Source: Chaenocephalus aceratus (taxonomy: Eukaryota > Chordata > Actinopteri > Perciformes > Channichthyidae). Taken from it: a stretch of DNA of 64,000 nucleotides. The stretch spans positions 806,001 to 870,000 of the forward strand of contig CM043803.1 of the NCBI GenBank assembly GCA_023974075.1. Reading direction: 5' to 3'. Below the pieces are notes generated by a model. That model did not search any database. It saw nothing but the letters and a program-made list of their open reading frames with translations, and was not told the DNA's origin. Each line of letters opens with the position of its first letter. The first letter of the stretch is position 1. Positions 1 to 11,288 of this stretch are shown piece by piece. The position numbers and the translations under genes were made by a program.

Positions 1-213
1 GTGGCGCTGAAGTAGAAAGTATAACATTCCCTATGAAATGTGTAGTTACATCAAAGCACTACCAATAATAACAATAAAGCCTTATCTTATCTTACCAAAA
101 GCAAGCCTGCTGCATAAAGACTAAGTTTAAAGAAGCTCTAAAATATAGAAAGTATTTGATTACATGTATAGATTGAAAGATTTTGAAAGAGGATACTACG
201 AACACAAGTGTAC

Positions 214-295
214 CTGGCTTATGGTGGAGGTTGGCTTTAGATCCACATTTGGCCTGAACGTTGGTCAGGTCGACCTTTTTGTGCACGATCTGAAC
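214..295 (-). CDS. mapt: tau R3 microtubule-binding repeat exon (82 nt)
   Basis: The exon is flanked by a CACAG acceptor and a GTACAC donor. It begins [20 protein letters not shown] and ends HHKP plus one base. The 82-nt length and phase 0-to-1 layout equal human MAPT exon 11. The PHF6 hexapeptide VQIVYK of human tau is VQIVHK here. The single repeat cysteine (KCGS) is kept, and HHKP matches human R3. R4 should follow to the left of the window. Confidence 0.95.
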
Positions 296-1687
296 CTGTG
301 GAGGGGAACACAGAGAGCACAACAAGTCCACTCAAAGTCAAACACAGATATATGAACCCGGTAACATGCAGCTACAGAGGAGCTGCTGCTACAAGCAAAC
401 ACCATCAAGACACACGGGGTTAGAGTTCCAGGTCGTTCTACAGTCTGTGCAGTGTTGATGAAAGAAAGGCAGAACATGATCCAGTTTGAGTGAAGACGTT
501 AAGTGTAACGGATCATATTCTGCATTCTCTCACATGCACTGCTCATGATGTAGCGTGTGCATCACAGAGTCAGGATCCACAACGCGCTCAGCCTCTGCTC
601 TGAGGTCATCAAAGCGCACCACAGCAGGCACAGAGAGGACAGGGACTCTTTGTTACAACTGCTTCTCCTCTGTGTCACAATGAGTGCGCTTCACCACAAG
701 GGAAGTAAGATCATCGTCACTTTCCTGTGCTACACACATCGGACTGGGATGAAGAACAACAGAAACACACGGGTTCATGCATGTTCGTCGAGGGGCCGGT
801 TTGGTTTGGGGAAAGGTTCTGATCAGTCAAAGCGACACGCACAGGTTCAGTGATCAGCGTACAGAGGGGCATGAGCGTTACATAGCGCTGAGAGCTGCCA
901 CGGAGCACTCGAGCAAAGACCCTCACACTTATCAGAACCAGTTCTGGGGTCCAGAGCAGATCCACTACTGGTGATTAAATACAGGAAGTCCAAGTACTAA
1001 TCCCATACTGTGAAAAAACATCTCATTCAAGTCAAAGAATGTAAGTATCAAACATTTAAATAAGTAAAAATGTAAATTAATTAAATTATAATAAAAATGT
1101 AAATTAATATAAGTGTTAAATAAAATGATATTATCATTACTCATGTGCTCATGTACATTGATTCTCACTGTTTTAATTGAGGTGCATTTTATATAAAACA
1201 AATGCTGCAGCCTGACCTTTTTATATTCCATTGTCATTAAAAACAACAATAGATAAAGGTCCCTTTTAAAAGGCTGGAACAATGAAAAAGGAGTTTTAAG
1301 TAATTTAATCAGTAATTCAAATATTACATTTTTTATTTCAATTGACAAATAATTTTTTCTTTAATTGTAAAAACTGTTGCATCATATTTGAAAAAACTCT
1401 CGTATGTTTTATATGTAAACAACATGGTGTAACTACAGCTGGTTTATGAATGCAGGAAAGTGTCAAACATAAGTAACTATGGTTACCCCACTGATCTAGG
1501 GTCAGGTCCCCTCTCATGCTCATGCCTGTGTATCAATGATAACGCTGTTAATAGGAGGAGGTTAGCCGTGTTGGATCACATGGAGGTCAGAGGGAACACA
1601 CAGGAGGCTTCGTCATGCGGACATCCTCCTCAGTGAAGGAAGGGGGCCCCTGCAGTCTGCCAGGGGCCACCCCCCCGATCTACTCAC
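296..1687. other. mapt intron R2d-R3
   Basis: This 1.4-kb intron has no coding exon I can support. Its right end, from about 1540, belongs to the segment duplicated at 2640-2960. Confidence 0.7.
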
Positions 1688-1960
1688 ATTGCCTCCACCC
1701 GCTACGTGTTTCATATTATCTTTGGAGCCGCACCGGGACTGCACACTGCTTAAGTCCAGCTTCTTTTCAACAATTTGAACCTGGAAAGTTGATATGAAAG
1801 ACGGTTATCCTGGAGGAAGAGACAGGGGCAGATCTAGAGAGGGGGGACCAGGGCTCAGTGAAGAGGGGGGTCCCTTTAGTGCAGAGGTGACTGTCTTACT
1901 GGGCAGTGTGACTTCACACATCTCATTCAGAGGTCCATCTTCTTTTCATGTGCTTTAAAT
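1541..1960. repeat. Tandem segmental duplication unit, copy B (with R2d)
   Basis: Exon and intron sequence match about 2650-2975 nearly base for base around the exon, including GTTAGCCGTGTTGGATCACA upstream and GACGGTTATCCTGGAGGA beyond. Small indels occur in the intron parts. Confidence 0.85.
1688..1780 (-). CDS. mapt: tau R2-type repeat exon, copy 4 (R2d)
   Basis: A 93-nt symmetric phase-0 exon with acceptor TTTCCAG and donor GTGAGT. It starts [20 protein letters not shown] and continues [11 protein letters not shown], a tau R2-like repeat with its cysteine. The usual PGGG is AGGG here. It differs from copy 3 (2804-2896) by one synonymous base in a His codon, so the two are a very recent tandem duplication that includes flanking intron. 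Confidence 0.93.
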
Positions 1961-2803
1961 GGAAATCTTTAGTTAGGTGTGATAACAAATGATTAAGAAA
2001 TCAAAAGATACACCTTGCAGTGCTTCAAAGGGGCATGTCCAAAAATGTAAAATAATGAAAGAATGCACACAATACTATCATACTGCATGTGGTGTCTTCA
2101 CGGGCAGGCATTCATACGCTTTACTGTGCACATGCCGACACGGGTCAATAACATGTATGAAATGGGACTTTCACCCTAACCCAACTGACCCTTGTTACTT
2201 AAAGCTTAGGAGTATATCAGTATATCTCAAGTCAAATTGTCCAATTCTTTCCCGAAAGCTTCTTATAAGTGCAGAACGTGCCTGAGAATGTTCATATTTA
2301 CAGAGTTCCTCAGGATCAAAGTAGTCCGGTAATAGTTGTTAGCTGTCCTCAATTTATTTTGTCAAATTACAACTTAAGTGACTAATAATCTCTACTGAGA
2401 ACCACGAAAAAGGCATTACAAATGTCTGCCAACAGACAGAATATTTGCAAATCTAATTGTATAAACTTTTGGTTGATTTAATCTATAACTATTCTTCATG
2501 TATTTTGTAAATATAGCTATTAATATACATATAATTGTAGGAAAGTAAAAAGTAGAATATAAAAATGGATTGTGTGCTATAGCACTGCACTTAGGGACAT
2601 GTGCCAGTGTGCAGGTCTCCTGGAGTCACCACTGCTCATGGCTGTGTACGAATGATACAACTGTTAAGAGGGGTTAGCCGTGTTGGATCACATGGTGGTC
2701 AGAGGGGACACACGCTGAGACCCTCCTCAGTGAAGATGCAGTCTTACAGCAAGGGTTTTGGGCCCCTGCAGTCTGCCAGGGGCCACCCCCCCGATCTACT
2801 CAC

Positions 2804-2896
2804 ATTGCCTCCACCCGCTACATGTTTCATATTATCTTTGGAGCCGCACCGGGACTGCACACTGCTTAAGTCCAGCTTCTTTTCAACAATTTGAAC
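2804..2896 (-). CDS. mapt: tau R2-type repeat exon, copy 3 (R2c)
   Basis: A 93-nt phase-0 exon, donor GTGAGT, acceptor TTTCAG. The protein is identical to copy 4: [20 protein letters not shown] then [11 protein letters not shown]. Its intron environment is shared with copy 4 over several hundred bases. Both splice sites are intact, so it can be included, skipped or alternated with the other R2 copies without changing frame. Confidence 0.93.
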
Positions 2897-5800
2897 CTGA
2901 AAGTTGATATGAAAGACGGTTATCCTGGAGGAGAGACAGGTGAGAGCTGACGGTCCATCTTCTTTCTCGTGTATTTAAAAATAGAGAGCCCTTTCTTTTT
3001 CTTCCTATAGTATTGTAGTGCTTTCAATGCCAGTGGTTCTCAAACTGTTTTCACTCATGTACCCCCTGATCAGCGCAAAAACTATTTGTTAAGGAAAGAA
3101 TGCTTATATAAAGAGGTTCAACAGCGCTGCACCACCAGTGTCTGATTTATAAAAACAACAACCTTGTAACTGAGAAACACTTAAATGCTACATTTCAAAT
3201 GTTTACAATCCATCACTAAATTCAGGGCAAACCCATTTTAACATCATGCGATAACACTGAGACGACTTTAGTTGCATTGAACTGATCTTTTTAATAAGTT
3301 GTACTTACAGTGTAGTGAAACATGGGCTTGTGCTTCACCAGGGCTGCCAACATTTAAGTTCAGCTTGGAGTGAGATTTTTTTTTGGTGAACCGAAAAAAG
3401 AAATGTTCATGTGTACGGTGTTACAAATGTATTGAACATGTACGAACTAGGGTTTCCCATTAATTCACTATTGACTAGCGGTACCGAGTTGGGCCGGTCT
3501 CAGTCCCCCTGTCTGAGGAGCATGCCCCGGGAAGATTTGTTTTTTTAAATATTGAAGTTAAATGAATTAACCTGGTGCATTTTGAGAGCAAAATGAATTT
3601 ATGGATACATCTCTCAACACCCAGATGAAACAGAACTGTAAACAGATTTTCTTTTTCTTTATGGATATTTTACAAATCACTCCCCTTTTAAACTTTATTC
3701 TTGTTTTACTGTCATATAGTATTTCATAACTGTTTTTCATTTATTCTCATAAATGGTGACCAAAACGTTTGAGACCCACTGAGATAACTACACTAAAGTT
3801 AACTATCTAAACACAGAGTCCCTTACCTCACTGAGCTGTAGTTATCAGGACAGGACAGAGCTCTCCCTCTCATTGTTTGAGAAACAGCTTCTAATATGCG
3901 TTAGCGCAGCTAGCTAACCAGATGCTAACAACAACAATGCAAATAGTGAGTTTGGTAGAAATATGCTGTATAATAGTAAAGTTATTTAAGATGATGCCAT
4001 ATTTATTGAAGATGTTACATTATAAATATTCCCCAAAATTATTCAAAAGCATATTCTTCAAAACTCTATATTATTGTATTCTCTTTTTTCGGAGTTGCAC
4101 TTTGCAGACGGTCCCTGAGCACTCATTTCTTCTCCGGCTGCGGATAGAGACATGTGTCCAGCTTGGAGGACGGCGTGTATTGGCTTTTTTTGATCAAAAT
4201 GTGATTGTAGTTCGTTGTCAACCTTACCAGGGTACTTAGGAGACGTAATTTGTGTCTGAATTAACGCGTTAACTTGACAGCCCTAATTTATATACATTTA
4301 TTTTGGACGAAAAGTTAGCGTGAGGAAAGGCAAGTGTGGTGAGTGCGTGAGATATGGGTTAATTGCGTGACTCTCACGCTCAATGCGTGAGTGTTGGCAG
4401 CCCTCACTGAGGATCTTTGTCATTCTCGATGACAGGGAGGCAAACTGCAGTTATTACACTTTGCGTTTTGAGATATGTGTAACTCTGTTAATATAAAACC
4501 CACACTGCTCAAACTTTGTTACTTTTCCTAAAATTGGTATATTTGTTTATTTATTTATTTTGGGGCTATGGGAATGAAGAGAAAAAAATATATGAGCATT
4601 TTATGAGCATGGGATTTTGACCCCTCATATAAACATAATGCATAATGCTGCGACTTTGCGGCCACACGCCGTTGCCAAGCAACGCTTATCGTTTAGGTAT
4701 CCTTTGATAAGCAGGCAGTCATATAATTAACTAGAACTAGCTAGATCTGATAGATTTGGACATAAACGCGAGTGAAGTCTAACCGGACGCGAGAGAGAGA
4801 TCAGATCAGCTGCTGCTGACGGAGAACACGCAGCTCTGCATGATCACAGCTCTGTGACGGACCGGTGAGCCGAGCAAAAATACACTAAGAGTTAGACCTA
4901 ACACACTTAGCTAGTTTATCTACTCTGGAACTAGCTAAACTAGTTATAAATATATTTATTCTTTACTGTCGGGTCACTTATTACAGGTTCAGCGAGCTGC
5001 ACGAGACTGACGGGCTGTCAGGAGAGGGAGAGGAAAAGAGAGCACCCCGTTTATGTTTCCCATTTTATTATCCAGAATTACTGTATACCTTTGAATAAAG
5101 TAGTTAATCTACTATTAGTAGTTTGTGTAAATGCATTAATTATGTTTTTTTTTTCATTAACATAAAATAAATCTCACGTACCCCCTGCAGTACTCCAACG
5201 TACCCCTAGGGGTCCGCGTACCCCCATTTGAGAACCACTGTTCAATGCTAACCCAGACTGAGAGCCAACGTGGAGAGGGGAGAAACGAGAGATGCAAGTT
5301 GGCCTTTAAAGGGGCAAAACCAGAACAATCCACACTGTACTGATCCTTCTTCACTGGGTGTCTTCATGGGCAAATGAACATGTCCATACATGTTGTTTTT
5401 TTGGCATGTGCACGGGTAAAAGATTAAATGTTTTACATTTGAATAAACACTCTATTAGGAGAACCCTTAGTACTTGATTGAGTAAACGTCCTTCAATCAG
5501 CTTGAAAACAGTAGAGAAATAGACACAACGTATGACTGCAGAACTTGCATGAGTATTATAACAAGTACCACATACCACATAGTATAAGTAGTATATAAGT
5601 ACCACATCACCCAAAACCCCAAATGATTGAAAACAATATAAGTGATTGCAAATGATTACAATAAAAACTACAAAGTCCCATTTAATTAAAGTTGTATTAT
5701 CAATGTTTTCTTTTACTTCATCAAAGGGTCAGAACACAGAAACATAATGTATCTGTATAGCATATGTGCTGTACCAAAACGACGCTATGCTTTTCAAAGA

Positions 5801-5904
5801 GACTGACTTGTTGTATTTTTTTAATTGTGAACGTTTCCTCAATGTGTGGTATTATCTATTTCAGCTCAGAAACAAATAAGGAAATGCTTTCCAGGCTTCC
5901 TCAC
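2897..5904. other. mapt intron R2b-R2c
   Basis: A 3-kb intron almost filled by the hAT-like element at 3031-5240, which itself contains other repeat ends. No additional tau exon is seen. Confidence 0.75.
3031..5240. mobile_element. hAT-like DNA element with 8-bp TSD
   Basis: It starts CAGTGGTTCTCAAACTG and ends with the near inverse ATTTGAGAACCACTG. It is flanked by a perfect 8-bp duplication TTCAATGC (3023-3030 and 5241-5248). No transposase reading frame remains, so it is non-autonomous. It contains a second inverted pair, AGGGCTGCCAAC near 3342 and GTTGGCAGCCCT near 4403, suggesting a nested element. Confidence 0.88.
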
Positions 5905-5997
5905 CTTGCCTCCTCCAGGGGTGTGCTTTATGTTGTCCTTAGATCCACAACGAGATGAAACATTAGGTAACTCCAGCTTCTTGTCAAGGATTTGGAC
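5905..5997 (-). CDS. mapt: tau R2-type repeat exon, copy 2 (R2b)
   Basis: A 93-nt phase-0 exon with donor GTGAGG. The protein starts [20 protein letters not shown] and ends [11 protein letters not shown], which is R2-like with a PGGG tail and one cysteine. It is clearly diverged from the other copies, so this duplication is older than the R2c/R2d pair. Confidence 0.92.
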
Positions 5998-6528
5998 CTG
6001 CGAAGGTGTGAGAAGAAGAAATACAAGTCCTTCATTCCATTGAGAATAAGTGCAGGAGGGGATCAGCCCAACATGGAAGACTTAAGATGTTGAAGAGATG
6101 GAGATTAAAGCAGGTTTCATTAAAGCTGCCATCCATAACTTCGTATGTCACATCACATTTACTGCAGACACTACTGGGGGGTTCTCATATACTAAGTGCA
6201 TGTTATTAAATAGGGATAGATAAACATCAAAGTAATACGTGAGTCTACAAAATGACCATATTGTTACAGATGCCAACTTTAACACATTAAAGCAGTGGAC
6301 CTTTGGATAAATGCCCCTTGATCTTTTAGTGAACGAATAGTTAAAACACATGTTTCAGCGTCTACTTGAGCAGATTGAGAAGATTCAGACGTCCATCTTC
6401 TATTACAAAATGGAGAGCACAAAGAAAAGAGAGAGCACTTCCTTCTTTTACCAAAAGCTGTTTTTTGATGATCATAACTGCAGAGATACTCAAGAGTCAG
6501 GTGTTGAGTTCATCCCTCAGTTACTCAC

Positions 6529-6621
6529 ATTGCCGCCACCGGGGACATGTTTCATATTGCCTTTGGAGCCACACTTAGACTGGACACTACTAAAATCCAG
6601 CTTCTGTTCAAGGATTTGTAC
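6529..6621 (-). CDS. mapt: tau R2-type repeat exon, copy 1 (R2a)
   Basis: A 93-nt phase-0 exon, acceptor TTCTTCCAG, donor GTGAGT. It starts [20 protein letters not shown] and ends [11 protein letters not shown]. It is the first R2 after R1 and keeps the SKCGSK and VPGGG motifs of vertebrate R2. Human PHF6* is VQIINK; here the equivalent is VQILEQ. Confidence 0.93.
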
Positions 6622-8350
6622 CTGGAAGAATGGAAATGTCAGCTTTTAGATTTGTGGGTTTGAAACATGTGCTGTGAGAGTAGGACTGAGAGAGCTGTCG
6701 ACCATGCTGTTAACCGTCGTGTTGCTTTGTGTAACATGCAGCTGTGTAACATGCCGCTTCAGGTGATACTACTTCAGAGAGAGGCTTCGGAAAATCTTCC
6801 TCTCATGCCTTCAGTAAACAATAAGTGACATCCTCTCTTCTGTTTATTTGATCTACCATTTAAATGTCAGTGAGATAAGACTTTTTAACTATTTCATTTT
6901 GGTTCCTAAATATACATCACAGAATCCTTTCAATTTGAGCAGATAGATTACATTGATAGATAGATAGAATATTAGACATGTGACCATAGCCTACACTGAA
7001 ATAGAACAAAGACTTTGCAGTGCTAAAACGGACCACACACACAAACACACACACATTCAACACATACACACACATAGACAAGTACATTGTGTTGATCAGA
7101 CAGGACATCAAAAGGCAGATTGGAGTTTTGATTCCAAACATATTTATCAGAGACTCTGGAAGCAGAAGAATGCTGATTGGCTGATTCAAATCTTAGTGGG
7201 TGGAGCCAGATTTTACGCCTTTACGGCCCGTCCACACACAGGCATGAAAAAGATCTTTCAAAGCTTCGCCCATTCACTTGAATGCGGTGACGTAGAAGAT
7301 TTTTAATCTTCGCCGAACTGCATTGTGGGGAGCGGAGCATGGCTTTGCAAGCATCGTGAGCATCAAAAGTTGAGCAATGTTCAACTTTTGATGCTCCCGA
7401 TGCTTTCGAAGCTGGCATCAGCCAATCAAATCCTGTTTATGCAAATCCCGCCAGTACAAGCGCTAGCCAATCAAACCGCGTGCAAGCTGGGAGAGCCAGA
7501 CCGCAGTTCATTTCCTCATATTCCAAATGAGAAATTACGGTATCAAATCACCCGGTTCTTTCCGACCAGAACTATATACCGGGATACAAACCGGAGGAAC
7601 CAGGCATGGAGGGAGGTGGCAGAGACAGTGGGTGAAACTGGTAGGTTTTCGCCTGTTTGGGGAGTTTATATTCAGTTTACTTCGTTTTAACATTGCTATT
7701 GCTTTGTATGCCGGGGGCGGGAGATGCATGTGATTGGTTGTTGGTCGCCTTGGGCGTGTGAAATCGCCAAGCTTCAGACACGCCCAGCATCAAGATTTTT
7801 CATGCCTGTGTGTGGACGGGCCGTTAGTATTTATAAAGATTTTTTTTTTAAACAAGGTATTTTCTTGTTCTACCCCAACAGGTCAGGATGCAAGCCACGT
7901 CGACCTCACATTTTAATCTTTAACAGTTCAATTGGAATTATTTTTGCCAAATTTGAAGAAATTCCCACCCTGCGTTCCTGACATATCGTGTTTATAGGTA
8001 TTAGACGTACAACCGGAAAACGTAATTCCTCGGATGTTTTAAAGGAAAATAAATAAATAAATGCATTGTCAATGTTTTAAAAGATGGAATTACACTATAA
8101 AAGAATGTTGGACCTCAAACAGTACCTTTACATTTCAGCTTAATATATAGGTATTTCTTTCTTTTATCAAGAAACCTTCAGGAACGAGTCAGTGCACATC
8201 TCCCTGGCTGTCCTCATGAGGTTTGAACCTTCCAAACAGTTCTACCTCCAAAGCGTTATCTAAACCTCCCATCTGCAGATCCCAGTGGAGTCTTAAATCG
8301 GCATGCACTATGATGTGCACTCAGTGTAACATCAATGTAAGTTCAGTTAC
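6622..8350. other. mapt intron R1-R2a
   Basis: The intron holds a short CA-rich stretch (7038-7075) and the Harbinger-like MITE at 7224-7823. The rest is unremarkable AT-rich sequence. Confidence 0.7.
7224..7823 (+). mobile_element. PIF/Harbinger-like MITE, copy 1 (600 bp)
   Basis: Terminal inverted repeats begin CGGCCCGTCCACACACAGGC and the other end is the mirror image. A 3-bp TTA duplication flanks it, as PIF/Harbinger elements make. The inside matches the copies at 14,926 and 15,529, including remnants of the MADF/Myb-like exon, but here the frame is disturbed near 7560. Confidence 0.85.
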
Positions 8351-8595
8351 CTTTCCCCCCCCAGGCTGGTGCTTCAGGTTGTCTGTGGAGCCGACCTTGG
8401 ACCTGACATTCTTCAGGTCGGGCATTGGAGCCGCTGCAGCCAGAGGGACGGGGGGGCGGCTCTTCAGCGAGCCCGGGGATTTGGGCGTAGAACGCACCAC
8501 CGCCACTTTCTTCACTTTGTTGACCTCCGTCGCAGCCTTCGCAGAGAGTTGGCTAGAGGGAGATTTAGTGCCGGGGCTGCTATGGCCACTCCCAT
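8351..8595 (-). CDS. mapt: tau proline-rich / R1 repeat exon (245 nt)
   Basis: This exon corresponds to human MAPT exon 9. It reads [16 protein letters not shown] at the start, then [19 protein letters not shown], then the R1 repeat with [15 protein letters not shown] and KHQPGGGK at the donor GTAACT. The KVGS motif, a known regulatory phosphorylation site in tau, is present. It enters in phase 1 and leaves in phase 0, as needed for the following 93-nt repeats. Confidence 0.96.
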
Positions 8596-8790
8596 CTTGA
8601 GCAATCAGAGAAGCAATGAGTCAGAGGTTTTGAAAAAGTCCTCAGTAGAGGATGGAAGTGAAAGAATAAATAAAGATATAATCAGACTAGGTGCTCTGGG
8701 GACTAAAAGCTGACCAGGTTTGATCCAGGACCGGATCAGAATGTGGCAGTGTGCCTAGGGACGCTAAAAGTGATTGCTATTGATTTTTAC

Positions 8791-8829
8791 CTTTTTGATT
8801 TTTTGGAGTGGGAGGTTTCTTGGCACTAG
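8791..8829 (-). CDS. mapt: tau proline-rich micro-exon (39 nt)
   Basis: Between acceptor GATACAG and donor GTAAAA lies a 39-nt exon, phase 1 to 1, coding ASAKKPPTPKNQK. The lysine/proline content and TP motif fit the proline-rich region before R1. The following codon is completed by the R1 exon (G|AT, Asp). Confidence 0.82.
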
Positions 8830-8937
8830 CTGTATCACAACAAATATGACAAATCAAAAGTAATTCTTAAATCTTACACCTTATAAAATGACAAATGATA
8901 ATGAAAAGAATACAAATGAGAAGTGTTGGTTCTGTAC

Positions 8938-8992
8938 CTGCTTGAGCTGCTGATTTTACTCCTTGGGTTTGAGACTTTGCCAGACCGGGACC
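8938..8992 (-). CDS. mapt: tau proline-rich exon (55 nt)
   Basis: A 55-nt exon with acceptor TTGTTCAG and donor GTACAG, phase 0 to 1. It codes GPGLAKSQTQGVKSAAQA. The other two frames do not link to both neighbours, so phase decides the reading. It is basic and low-complexity, like the rest of the region. Confidence 0.8.
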
Positions 8993-9231
8993 CTGAACAA
9001 CAGAGAAGAGACGCTACTTTAACATCAAGAAAGCTGCTTGTATTCAAGTGCAAGTAATCAAAACATGTTTGGAGACAATAATCATAAAACATGAATGTCC
9101 AAATTGGTGTAAAGGATGATTCACTATCAAACAAAGGAATGTTAGGGTGCCTTCTCAAACCAGACAAGGATATTGAGCAGCCATCTTTGACCACCTGACC
9201 CCCGCTCAGCAGCATTCAGAGGTGTACTCAC

Positions 9232-9372
9232 TCCGGGCTGCCGGGGCCCCGGGCTGCTGCTTTTAATGGGGATGGAGCTGGGGCCGTTTCCGGAGGGAGA
9301 GTTTGTTTGGTTGCCCCCGGTGACTGGGGATGGTCTTTTAGGGGAAGAGGTTGGTTTGATAGCAGTTGGGGT
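9232..9372 (-). CDS. mapt: tau proline-rich exon (141 nt)
   Basis: A 47-codon phase 0-0 exon with acceptor CACAAAG and donor GTGAGT. It codes TPTAIKPTSSPKRPSPVTGG at its start, then NQTNSPSG and IPIKSSSPGPRQPG. Ser-Pro and Thr-Pro pairs resemble the proline-directed kinase sites of the tau proline-rich region. Confidence 0.88.
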
Positions 9373-10827
9373 CTTTGTGACGGGGAGGAAAGGAAAAAGG
9401 AATAAAAAAATCAAAAGTTCTAATGACAATGAACATAAAAGAGGGATGAGTGAACAAATGGAAAACGACAGAAAGGAATGAATGTATTTCACAAACAAAA
9501 GGGCAAAGGATTGTTCTGGTTTTATGCAACATGGGTCTTGTTTCTAACGTCTTCTATCAGTTGTACACATGGTATAGATCTGGGGGCACGCGCAGTGTAC
9601 CAACAAATTAAAGTGGGACAGTGAAACAAATGCTCCAAACTATATGATACAAATAAATGCTATTCTTTAATGCAATGCTTCCAACACATTCAAATCACAG
9701 TTAAAAACATATATAATACTTTAACAGCTAATTGTTGTAAGCATTTTAAGGTACTTTTGTATTTGGTTTTGGGGACAACAACGTCAGCATAGTTGCAATG
9801 AGGCAGCTGAATTAAATACAACAAATATATATACTGTACTCCGCTGGAAATAGCAAACACAAACATTTAATGGTGAACAAACGTTGTTGGTGGAGACCAA
9901 AAAGAGGTGAAAACAAACCTGACTGAAAATGTGTGATAATATTGTATATTATATAATATATATTCTGTAACTGATGGATGTTTCATCAAAAAGCTAACAA
10001 GTGCAATATATTATATTTTAAAGCCAATACCATGTCAGTGGTCCAAATTGGTTTTGGTCAAGTCTTCGATTAGAGAAGGATTGTAGTCATGGTTAAAATA
10101 CACTTTGACTGAAATAAACACCAGGGTAGGACTTTTGTAGAAGCATCCATCCTACCCGCTAAGAGCCTTTGTTATTATGATACAGTCTTTTCCAGATTGT
10201 AACCCTCGATTTGTGGAACTCTCGCAAGATGGTTGATGTAAGGCATTGACCTTGTGTAGGAAAGGTCGTCAGGCAAGAGTTCTCGCAAGATTTTCTCACC
10301 TGGAGATCAATTTACAATCTAACCCAGTGCTTCTCAAAGTGTGATCCGCGGACCACTGGTGGTCCGTGAGCGCCCCCTAGTGGTCCGTGAGTATATTGGT
10401 AACATTTCACATTTGAAATACATTTAAGTTGTTCGCACTCTCGCGGGAATATCTCCGCAATGGAACGAGCTTAAGTTTCACTTTCTATTGCATGATAAAG
10501 CCCAGGGCACCTTCGTCACACATGTTGCCACTTGTTTGTACCATTTCCAGGCGATTTATAATCTGTTCTAGAAAAACGATGTGTTTTGGGATATTTGTGG
10601 AGTTAGGTGGTCCGCGAGTGTTTTTTTATTGGTTAAGTGGTCCTTGGTATGAAAAAGTTTGAGAAACACTGCTCTAACCGAATGATTCTTTCTCCAGTGT
10701 TGCCATGTTTCTGAATAAAAGGTACAGTAATAGAGAAAAGATGGACAGAGCTGCAAAATATGATCCAATTTGTAAGAAACCAGAATATTTCCCTAAATAA
10801 AAGAAATGATGATTCTTGGTCACATAC
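9373..10827. other. mapt intron
   Basis: AT-rich intron with one hAT MITE (10,325-10,671). No other exon supported. Confidence 0.65.
10325..10671. mobile_element. hAT MITE, copy 1 (347 bp)
   Basis: Ends CAGTGCTTCTCAAAGT and AAGTTTGAGAAACACTG are near-perfect inverted repeats. The flanking 8-mers ATCTAACC and CTCTAACC match at 7 of 8. A closely similar copy lies at 20,647-21,004. Confidence 0.87.
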
Positions 10828-10862
10828 CTTATCTGCAGAGCCGTTATCGATCTTTGCTTGAG
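10828..10862 (-). CDS. mapt: tau micro-exon (35 nt), human exon-7-like
   Basis: A 35-nt exon with acceptor GTCTACAG and donor GTATGT, entering in phase 1 and leaving in phase 0. With the preceding exon it reads VPIFKAQAKIDNGSADK. This aligns to human tau VPQLKARMVSKSKDGTGSDDK, supporting both the exon and the donor chosen at 11,289. Confidence 0.8.
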
Positions 10863-11288
10863 CTGTAGACAGAAGAGAGAGTGGCAGACTTTAGATAACA
10901 CGTTTATTATCTTTTATGTCTTCCTTATTTCCACCCAGGTGAACTAAATTAAGAAAAGTGTGTGCGGAAACACATTCAAATTAGGCAGAAAACTAAACCA
11001 AATGTTGGTGATATGCAGCATGCATGGCGACACAAAGGGCTTGTGGAAATCAAAAAAGTGGATTTTATTGGGGAACGCATAACCAGCAGAGTGAGCAAAG
11101 ATGGAGCCATGAAAGAAAAAGTGGGGAGGGAGGACAACAAGCTTCTCCTCTGGTACAATAGTTTACGTTCCAATAGAAAATGTCTTAGGGAGAGTGCAGC
11201 ATGGCATACGGTAGAAGCTGCGTTGTAAAAGAAAGAAGTGGAAGGAGGTAACTGAGGAGGGCTCTGGTGAGTATGACAGCAAACAGAC

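Noticed and set aside
7325..7690. 121-residue plus-strand frame as a gene
   Set aside because: It lies within a Harbinger MITE and its MADF-like part is frame-disturbed in this copy.
214..8595. MAP4 as the identity of the microtubule-binding gene
   Set aside because: VRSKVGST in R1 first suggested MAP4, but KKVAVVR...PKSP, the 93/82-nt exons and the exon-7-like stretch point to tau.
11185..11288. Hydrophobic C-terminus as a normal part of tau
   Set aside because: The exon donor at 11,289 gives the right phase to the next exon and aligns with human tau, so the hydrophobic codons are best read as intron.
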